DNA of 9,103 nt from positions 1 through 9,103 of the forward strand of contig CALANC010000380.1 in NCBI GenBank assembly GCA_937925895.1, in the 5' to 3' direction. A model generated the notes under the pieces. That model searched no databases. It was given only the letters and a program-made list of their open reading frames with translations, and had not been told where the DNA came from. Shown here one piece after another: positions 1-5,083 of this stretch. How positions within the stretch are numbered: the stretch's first letter is position 1; every line of letters starts with the position of its first letter. This DNA comes from an uncultured Desulfobacterales bacterium (GTDB lineage Bacteria > Desulfobacterota > Desulfobacteria > Desulfobacterales > UBA11574). A program made the translations under genes and the position numbers.

Positions 1-354
1 TTTGCATACATTTCCATTGCAGAAAACCAGATGTTCTTCGGTCGGTTAGGCTTTACTGAACCAATCGACATTTTGTTCAACACATTCAGGGCTTAAAACT
101 AAAGGCTTGATTAAATGTTTCACAATCTTTTTTCCCGCTAACCAATCTTGGGGATACCTTGCAAAAAAGTCAGATATCTAATCTTTACGGACTGTTGTGA
201 TACTATTTAGATATCGATAGCCCCAATTATAAATTATGGTCCAGTTCAGATTCTCCTCTGATTCCACATTTTGTGTTTTTCCCTTCCACCTTATTCCGGG
301 TTTCAGGTATTGAATTAGGGCCTGAAGAACACCCCGATTTCTTATAGACTTTTT
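1..354 (-). pseudogene. Decayed coding remnant, family not recognised, runs off the left edge
   Basis: Reading the minus strand from 354 toward 1 in a single frame gives about 118 codons with protein-like composition (rich in W, Y, F, K, E) broken only by TAG at 178-180 and TAA at 46-48. Recognisable stretches are GVLQALIQYLKPGIRW, NWGYRYLNS, DFFARYPQDWLAGKK, LVLSPECVEQNVDWFSKA and, past the second stop, PTEEHLVFCNGNVCK. There is no start codon at the upstream end, where TGA at 355-357 closes the frame, so any 5' part is lost, and the frame continues beyond the window. I do not recognise the family. That protein-like sequence continues across both stops is why I call it a remnant rather than a chance frame. 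The opposite strand has a competing open frame at 1-96, so the call is tentative. Confidence 0.35.
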
Positions 355-361
355 TCAGAAA

Positions 362-508
362 CCTAAAATATTTTAGGCTTTGATTTATTAACCGTAAAGG
401 GAGAAATCATGAACTTTTGTCAATAAATTTGTAATTGGTTCATATACAATATGTTGGGTAGGTTGACCCTTATTTTATTTGGAGAAAAAATGGAATTTTT
501 ATTAAGAT
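362..508. repeat. Dispersed direct repeat, copy 1 (about 147 bp)
   Basis: This matches 2796-2941 in the same orientation. The core 377-456 aligns without gaps to 2811-2890, with about 69 of 80 bases identical by eye, and weaker similarity continues to about 508 and 2941. The copy opens with a perfect 16-bp palindrome, CCTAAAATATTTTAGG (362-377), degenerate in the other copy. On the plus strand it holds an AAGGGAG ribosome-site-like motif (397-403) five bases before an ATG that opens a five-codon frame, MNFCQ (409-426), also kept in copy 2. The two copies flank the small-gene block 697-2379. No transposase or clear terminal inverted repeats are visible, so the repeat class is unknown. Confidence 0.75.
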
Positions 509-696
509 ACTATATTGGTATTAAACAAATTTAGACTGTTTCGCTCCATTTTAGAAGGGTGTAATTCAGTCATAAGACTTGGGGGAATGATGAACAGGTT
601 TTTTGAGCCTCTAATTTTTCTGATCTGTTGTAGATATCACACGATGTGCATAAGATGAGAGAGCCATAGTATCTTGTATATTGAGCTGCTTTCTTA

Positions 697-1170
697 TCAT
701 TCATAATCTTCGTCAAAGTAATCATCATAATCGGGGTACTGTGGCGGAGATTCACCAATTGATTTTATAATTTTTATAGATTTTTTCCTAAGATTCGTCT
801 CTTTTATAGATTGCACACGAATACGATGCCACCAATCGTCTCCAAAATCGAATAAGTAATGAAATACGTCCTTTTCCTCCAAATCAACATCACCGACCCT
901 AGTTTTGGCCGTAGACTTTTTCTTTCTACCAAAACCGAAAATATCTTCGACATTTTGAGGATGTGTTATTTCAGGCGCTTCATAGATTGAATGAACATTC
1001 TTTGTGTCCTTTTTGGTTATAAAAAAGGAATATAGATGTGGGTCATACCGATTAAATGCGTCAAAAATTGTTTCATGAAGCTCATCGAAGGTGCAGTTTT
1101 CAGATGCTTCAATTATTCTGTATATTTTTGGTAATCCGATAATTGATACTTTTAGCTGATATACTTTCAT
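697..1170 (-). CDS. pRiA4b ORF-3 family protein
   Basis: A 157-residue protein matching the plasmid pRiA4b ORF-3 family (a small alpha/beta domain of unknown biochemical role, common on plasmids, islands and integron cassettes). Family hallmarks: an N-terminal strand VYQLKVSI followed by a helix with LHETIFDAF (31-39), HLYSFFI (45-51), and the signature FHYLFDFGDDWWHRIRV (103-119). The usual Cys-Pro-Pro-Glu-Asp-Gly-Gly ending is replaced by ESPPQYPDYDD and a strongly acidic tail. The ATG at 1170 is preceded by GAAAGGATAAA, a good ribosome site. The gene begins 15 bp after an attC-like site, where a cassette gene would start. No attC is visible after its own stop, so if it was a cassette that end has decayed. 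Family assignment is firm; function is unknown. Confidence 0.85.
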   Translation of the reverse strand: MKVYQLKVSIIGLPKIYRIIEASENCTFDELHETIFDAFNRYDPHLYSFFITKKDTKNVHSIYEAPEITHPQNVEDIFGFGRKKKSTAKTRVGDVDLEEKDVFHYLFDFGDDWWHRIRVQSIKETNLRKKSIKIIKSIGESPPQYPDYDDYFDEDYE

Positions 1171-1185
1171 TTTATCCTTTCATAC

Positions 1186-1259
1186 AGTTAACGTCCCAAA
1201 TTACCGGTGTAAATGGAATGAAGCGGAATTTGTATCCGAGTTAAATTGCCTTGTTGGGC
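1186..1259 (-). other. attC-like integron recombination site (probable relic)
   Basis: Read on the minus strand the site starts with GCCCAAC (1253-1259, fits the RYYYAAC simple-site consensus) and ends with GTTAACT (1186-1192, where GTTRRRY is expected: the GTT is kept, the rest is off-consensus). Inside, CAATTTAACTCGG and CCGGTAATTTGG can pair imperfectly with bulged bases, and ATACAAAT faces ATTTACA around a central AT-rich loop, giving the bulged-hairpin layout of an attC. The AACAAGGC start and the GGGACGTTA end resemble known cassette attC sites. Its orientation suits the minus-strand genes, and the next gene starts 15 bp beyond. No integrase, attI or second attC was found here, so it is probably an orphan or decayed site. 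Confidence 0.5.
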
Positions 1260-1397
1260 ATTGCCATATTTATTTAAATGTTCTGCATCTGATACCGTAC
1301 TTATTCTATAGAACATAAAATTACAATATTCATCTCCCTTTGCAATTGTGTGTGGCCTTCTGAGCTCTGCATTAACTCTATCAAATAATATATAATC
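1188..1397 (-). pseudogene. 5'-truncated remnant, possibly of an L-2-amino-thiazoline-4-carboxylic acid hydrolase-like gene
   Basis: An open frame of 69 codons ending in TAA (1188-1190) begins directly after a stop at 1398-1400, with no start codon at its head; the only Met is near residue 28. It contains NAELRRPHTIAKGDEYCNFM, which resembles the Thr-Ile-Ala-x-Gly-Asp-x-x-Cys-x-Phe ending that I associate with ATC-hydrolase-like domains. The last 20 or so codons run through the attC-like site and are probably not original protein. It shares the frame of the TPR gene just upstream, separated by TAA-CCT-TAA, so it is unlikely to be translated. Best explanation: the tail of a cassette gene whose front was removed when the TPR gene arrived. 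The family call rests on one short motif. Confidence 0.4.
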
Positions 1398-1403
1398 TTA
1401 AGG

Positions 1404-2012
1404 TTATTTCTTTCTCTTCCGATTTACCTTAACTTCAGCAAAAATCGGGCCTTCATCAAGTTTTTCAACTATGAATCTTTTATCATTCAATAATGCATTA
1501 AAAAGATCTTCTTCTGTGAAATGTAAATAGCCTTCTGTCACAAACTCCGTATAGATTGCAAACACAGGGCGAGGTCTTCTTTTTCTTCTAAGGAATTTAA
1601 AACTGGCATCGACAACATCCTCAGACATCCTCAGAATGATTGGTTCTTCGACCCAATAGAAGTCATTCTCAGTTTTTCCAAGAGCAAATAGGGCCTTCAG
1701 AATGACGTGTTGATAATCTTTGTTCCAAGGATGCTTTCTGTGATGTTCGGAAAGGAACTCAATTGCTTTCTCATATTCACCGTTTAATACAAAAGCATCA
1801 CCTAAATAGTACTGCGCATAAAGATCATCAGGAAACTGTTCTGCTCTTTTTTTACAGTATCTGACTAAATTGGGGTAGTCTTCTTCCTCTATGAGCTTAG
1901 CGTATGGCTCCCATGATTCAAAATCATCAATTTGTTCTTCGTATTTATCCAACGATGTACTCCGTTCAGAAGAAATTTTACGAAACTGGATAATCTTTGA
2001 TTTCATACCCAT
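1404..2012 (-). CDS. TPR-repeat protein of unknown function
   Basis: A 202-residue soluble protein. Residues about 45-61 and 63-96 form tetratricopeptide-type helix pairs (NLVRYCKKRAEQFPDD, then AQYYLGDAFVLNGEYEKAIE with the usual G-x-Y-x-x-A-I spacing), and 97-115 looks like a partial third repeat. A separate C-terminal part (about 118-202) has a basic patch, FLRRKRRPRP, and a strand-rich end; I cannot name it. No signal peptide or membrane segment. TPRs bind other proteins, so a scaffold or partner-binding role is the most that can be said. Start choice is uncertain: ATG at 2012 has only a weak AGAG upstream, and a second ATG lies two codons in. The neighbouring genes are small accessory genes on the same strand, separated by gaps of more than 100 bp, so co-transcription is not evident. 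Confidence 0.75.
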   Translation of the reverse strand: MGMKSKIIQFRKISSERSTSLDKYEEQIDDFESWEPYAKLIEEEDYPNLVRYCKKRAEQFPDDLYAQYYLGDAFVLNGEYEKAIEFLSEHHRKHPWNKDYQHVILKALFALGKTENDFYWVEEPIILRMSEDVVDASFKFLRRKRRPRPVFAIYTEFVTEGYLHFTEEDLFNALLNDKRFIVEKLDEGPIFAEVKVNRKRKK

Positions 2013-2124
2013 TGTCTCTAGTACAAATTAATATGATATTACCAAAAGTCTGATGGTTCCCCCTCAATTTCTTTTCAGGTTAGTCCATGCGGATAAACAC
2101 AAAGGGAAATCAGCTAGTTAATAT

Positions 2125-2379
2125 TTAGTGTGATATTTTTTGTATGATATCTTCATGCTCTAATATATATTCATAATGAGCAGCAACACCATTGATGTTT
2201 GATTCATCAACCTGAAGAGCCTCTTTTGGATACTTTTTATTTGCTTTAGTTATAGCTTTTCTGATGTTTTTTCCTTTTCGAAGCCATCTTGTAACTTCTT
2301 TATCATATCGTTTTTCCTCCTGAGTACGATTTCCAATTATTTCCTGGCTCCGAAGTAGATATTGCTCAATAATGTCCAT
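2125..2379 (-). CDS. Small charged helical protein, unrecognised
   Basis: An 84-residue reading frame rich in Lys, Glu, Arg and Ile that reads as mostly helical and soluble. Visible features are an N-terminal amphipathic helix (MDIIEQYLLRSQEIIG), a basic middle (KGKNIRKAITKANKK, about 36-50) and an acidic C-terminal helix (AAHYEYILEHEDIIQK). No Cys or metal motif, no signal peptide. The upstream GGAAAAAAA is a poor ribosome site. Composition is protein-like and unlike the surrounding non-coding DNA, which supports it being real. Size and charge would suit a small regulator or the antitoxin of a pair, but no DNA-binding motif is clear and no toxin partner is seen, so I assign no function. Confidence 0.55.
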   Translation of the reverse strand: MDIIEQYLLRSQEIIGNRTQEEKRYDKEVTRWLRKGKNIRKAITKANKKYPKEALQVDESNINGVAAHYEYILEHEDIIQKISH

Positions 2380-2795
2380 TTTTTTTCCAATAAAATTTCC
2401 AATGGCTTAAAAAATATTGCGATTTAGTAGAATAAAGCCTCCCATTACCGAATTATTTTCGAATCGTACTAATAACATTAACACCGAAAAAAATCAAAAG
2501 GCCGTAAGGCAAGTGGAATTTATTGTGGATGTTAGATGTGAATGATGGAGGATTGAAATTGTTTATGTTTAGGTCGAAAAAAACATATAGGATGGATTCT
2601 ATTATTGAATCACCCCTGACTGTTAATTCTTTAATTTTATGTCTATAACCCTGTTTTAAAATTATTAAGCAATCCAGATTTGCCCCCAATATTATATTGT
2701 GGTTTTCATTTCCGCTCCCCCGATTTCAGGTTCCGAGTTTAGTGCGTATTAAAGATTATCATTTTACCAATTATATTAAAGCTTTCGAACCTAAA
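2380..2795. other. AT-rich gap without a supported gene
   Basis: About 415 bases, roughly one third GC. The only sizeable frame (2453-2689, minus, 78 codons) would start at TTG with no ribosome site and has no recognisable motif. I see no promoter worth calling for the 84-residue gene and no hairpin of note. Confidence 0.4.
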
Positions 2796-2941
2796 CCTTA
2801 AATATTTTGAGCTTTGATTTATCAACCCTGAAGGGAGAAGTCATGAACTTTTATCAATAAATTTATGATTGGCGCACATACAATATATTGTGCTGTTAAC
2901 TACAATTTCATTAGTGAAAAAAATGGGATTTTTCTTAAGAT
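2796..2941. repeat. Dispersed direct repeat, copy 2 (about 146 bp)
   Basis: Same orientation as the copy at 362-508, with one net indel between them. The best-conserved part is 2811-2890. It keeps the AAGGGAG motif (2831-2837) and the five-codon frame MNFYQ (2843-2860), with one Cys-to-Tyr difference from copy 1. It lies 68 bp beyond the operon terminator hairpin, so the repeat pair delimits the left accessory block from the operon. Confidence 0.75.
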
Positions 2942-3009
2942 GTTGATTTGAAGTCTAAAAAAATTCAAATTGCTCAAATATTCAAGGTTTCAATTGTTGA
3001 CCTTAATTA

Positions 3010-3074
3010 AGTATTGGAGTGATGAGTAACAAAGTATTTTTTCCAATACTCCAGTCCCCCATCACTCCAATATT
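3010..3074 (-). terminator. Nested hairpin at the 3' end of the operon
   Basis: Arms 3010-3024 and 3060-3074 are complementary at 14 of 15 positions (AGTATTGGAGTGATG against CATCACTCCAATATT), starting five bases after the last stop codon of the operon. The 35-base loop holds a second hairpin, AGTATT (3033-3038) with AATACT (3045-3050), and CCAATACT (3043-3050) can alternatively pair with 3010-3017. On the minus strand the hairpin is followed by TAATTAAGG rather than a clean T-run, so it may act as an mRNA 3' end or weak terminator rather than a classical intrinsic one. The TGGAGTATTGG-type units look like a short-period repeat. Confidence 0.55.
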
Positions 3075-3079
3075 CCATT

Positions 3080-5071
3080 TTATTTAATGTACAGCATAGA
3101 TCCTTTACTCAAATCCGTGACAATTGTCCGGCCATCACAAACTGCCCATTGCTTTACAAGGTCATATTCACCAAAAGTTATCGCGTCTGTCATGCACACT
3201 TCGGCACAGACCGGTAATTCGCCTGCATAAATCCTGTCCTGGCAGAGGTCACACTTGTGAGATTTTCCCGCCTCTCCATCGAACTGGATCACGCTGTAGG
3301 GGCAACTTTGTATGCACGAGCAACCGCAATTGAGACACCGCTTAGCCTCCTGGATCACCATCTCTTCTGTGAGCCCCTTTTCGATCTCATTGAAATTTCC
3401 TGCTCGCTCTCCAGGCTTCAGGCGGGGTATCTGTGCACGTTTAGCAGGATCATACTCCGCTTTATATACATCGGAAGCCATATCTATTTCCTTTACCCGA
3501 TCTTCCCTGAGATCAAATCCCCTGATGTAACGGTCTATGGATATTGCCGCCTCTTTACCGCTTGCGATGGCCTCAACAACTGTTTTGGGACCGGAGACCG
3601 AATCGCCACCGGCAAAAAGCCATTCAATTCGGGTCTGTAGCGTGAGAGGGTCGGCCCACAACCCGCCCTCGGAGGTAATGGCAATACCTGAATTCTCGGC
3701 AAAGTTTCGCTCACCCAGAAGGCTGATAGCGATAATGGCCGAGTCCGTCTCCATGGCTGTCAATTGGCAATCGTCGTATTGTGGATCAAACTCACCTTTT
3801 TCGTTGAAAACCGAGGTGCAGAGCTGGAACTCGATGCCCGAAAGCCTACCGTCTTTTTCCATAAATCGGAGAGGCCCTAGACCATTGGCAATCTCTATGC
3901 CTTCTTCAAGGGCATCCGTGATCTCTTTATTCCAGGCGGGCATCTCATCACGCTGTTCCAAGCAGACCAAGGTAACCTCTTTTGCGCCGAGACGCTTTGC
4001 TGAAAGCGCCGAGTCTATGGCGGCATTGCCGCCGCCGATAACGATCGCTTTTTCCCCAATCTCGATCTTTTTCCCAAGCGCGATATCTTTCAAGAGATCG
4101 AGTCCGCTAAATACCCCGGGCAGGTCTTCACCATCGACATCCAATCGACCGCCAAAATGAAGACCTGTTGCCATGAACACGGCTCCAAAACCATTGTTCT
4201 TGAGGCTGTCGAGTGAAATTTCCTCGCCTAATGTTACGCCTGTCTTAATCTCTACCCCCATATCCCGAATTACATTGATCTCAGCCTCAAGGATATCATT
4301 TGGGAGGCGGTACTCAGGGATACCTACGGCCATCATACCACCCGCAACGGGTAGTCGATCGAAAACGTTGACTTGATATCCTTCCTTGGCGAGATAAAAG
4401 GCGGATGTTAGGCCCGCCGGCCCGGCACCGATAATGGCGACCTTTTCATCCTTCTTCTCCTTGATCTCTGGCACGTAACGGGTTTCAGGATCGAGATCCA
4501 GGTCGGAAATGAAGCGTTTGATTGCATTGATCGCGACAGGCTCATCGACATCGTCGCGGATACAGGCGGATTCACATGGATGGTGGCAAACCCTCCCGCA
4601 GATTGCAGGGAAGGGGTTCTCATCTTTGATGAGCCTTAGGGCTTCCTGAAATTTACCCTGTGCAGCAAGATTCACGTATCCCTGGACATTTATGTTCGCA
4701 GGGCAATTTCCCTTACACGGAGAGATTTTCCGTTTTTCCACCGCGATGGATTCCGATTTGGCCTCACAACCTGTACATTTCTCCGGATCTATTGTAACGA
4801 CACCTGTTTCCGGGGCTTTGCTTATGGCCCCTTCCGGGCAGGAGGTTTCGCACTTCGGCTCCCTGCAGTGCTGGCAAGGGACGATCCAGGAATCCATAGA
4901 AAGATTTGGAAAAGCACCTTTTTCCCGGGTTTCCACCCTCAGATAATAGGGTATCTCATCAGGCATGGCCTTATTATGGTCGATGATCTCCTTATGATTT
5001 CTACAGGCGACAACACAGGTCCTACACCCGATACACCGGTTAAGATCTATCATCATACTAACTTGTTTCAT
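3080..5071 (-). CDS. Chimeric electron-transfer subunit: GltD-like FAD/NAD(P) domain inserted in a DmsB/PsrB-type ferredoxin
   Basis: A 663-residue cytoplasmic protein. Residues 1-105 are the front of a DmsB/PsrB-type four-cluster ferredoxin: C13-C16-C19-C23, then C66-C69-C74-C78, then C99-T-G-C102, where the third motif is interrupted. Residues about 110-575 are a full glutamate-synthase small-chain (GltD-like) domain: the Cys-rich entry (C119, C123, C158, C162, C166, C170), FAD Rossmann GAGPAG (215-220), GGMMAVGIPEYRLP (244-257), second nucleotide site GGGNAA (346-351) and FAD-closing LFAGGD (485-490). The ferredoxin then resumes: CLNCGCSCIQSCP (579-591) and C607-C610-C622-C626. The non-GltD part, about 185 residues, is the normal length of such a ferredoxin. 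The likely role is passing electrons between NAD(P)H and the Mo/W subunit encoded 12 bp upstream. AAGGGGGTGAT precedes the ATG at 5071. The usual arginines after the second Rossmann strand are replaced by L371-E372-Q373. Confidence 0.9.
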   Translation of the reverse strand: MKQVSMMIDLNRCIGCRTCVVACRNHKEIIDHNKAMPDEIPYYLRVETREKGAFPNLSMDSWIVPCQHCREPKCETSCPEGAISKAPETGVVTIDPEKCTGCEAKSESIAVEKRKISPCKGNCPANINVQGYVNLAAQGKFQEALRLIKDENPFPAICGRVCHHPCESACIRDDVDEPVAINAIKRFISDLDLDPETRYVPEIKEKKDEKVAIIGAGPAGLTSAFYLAKEGYQVNVFDRLPVAGGMMAVGIPEYRLPNDILEAEINVIRDMGVEIKTGVTLGEEISLDSLKNNGFGAVFMATGLHFGGRLDVDGEDLPGVFSGLDLLKDIALGKKIEIGEKAIVIGGGNAAIDSALSAKRLGAKEVTLVCLEQRDEMPAWNKEITDALEEGIEIANGLGPLRFMEKDGRLSGIEFQLCTSVFNEKGEFDPQYDDCQLTAMETDSAIIAISLLGERNFAENSGIAITSEGGLWADPLTLQTRIEWLFAGGDSVSGPKTVVEAIASGKEAAISIDRYIRGFDLREDRVKEIDMASDVYKAEYDPAKRAQIPRLKPGERAGNFNEIEKGLTEEMVIQEAKRCLNCGCSCIQSCPYSVIQFDGEAGKSHKCDLCQDRIYAGELPVCAEVCMTDAITFGEYDLVKQWAVCDGRTIVTDLSKGSMLYIK

Positions 5072-5083
5072 GGTATCACCCCC

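Noticed and set aside
178..180. In-frame TAG in the left remnant as a possible pyrrolysine codon
   Set aside because: A second stop (TAA) follows in the same frame, no start exists, and the sequence does not resemble methylamine methyltransferases. Decay is simpler.
570..758. 62-codon minus-strand frame over the end of the pRiA4b gene
   Set aside because: Its first part is an out-of-frame shadow of that gene. The 44 codons after an internal ATG have a CTSC motif but only a weak ribosome site and no recognisable family.
2013..2124. Possible second attC between the 84-residue and TPR genes
   Set aside because: No RYYYAAC/GTTRRRY pair at a suitable distance and no paired inner arms were found.
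2453..2689. 78-codon minus-strand frame
   Set aside because: It has a TTG start, no ribosome site, low-complexity AT-driven composition and no motif.
3537..4160. Long plus-strand frame of 207 codons
   Set aside because: It is antisense to the GltD-like domain, whose motifs are unambiguous. It is Ser/Pro/Arg-rich, typical of a shadow frame in GC-richer coding DNA.
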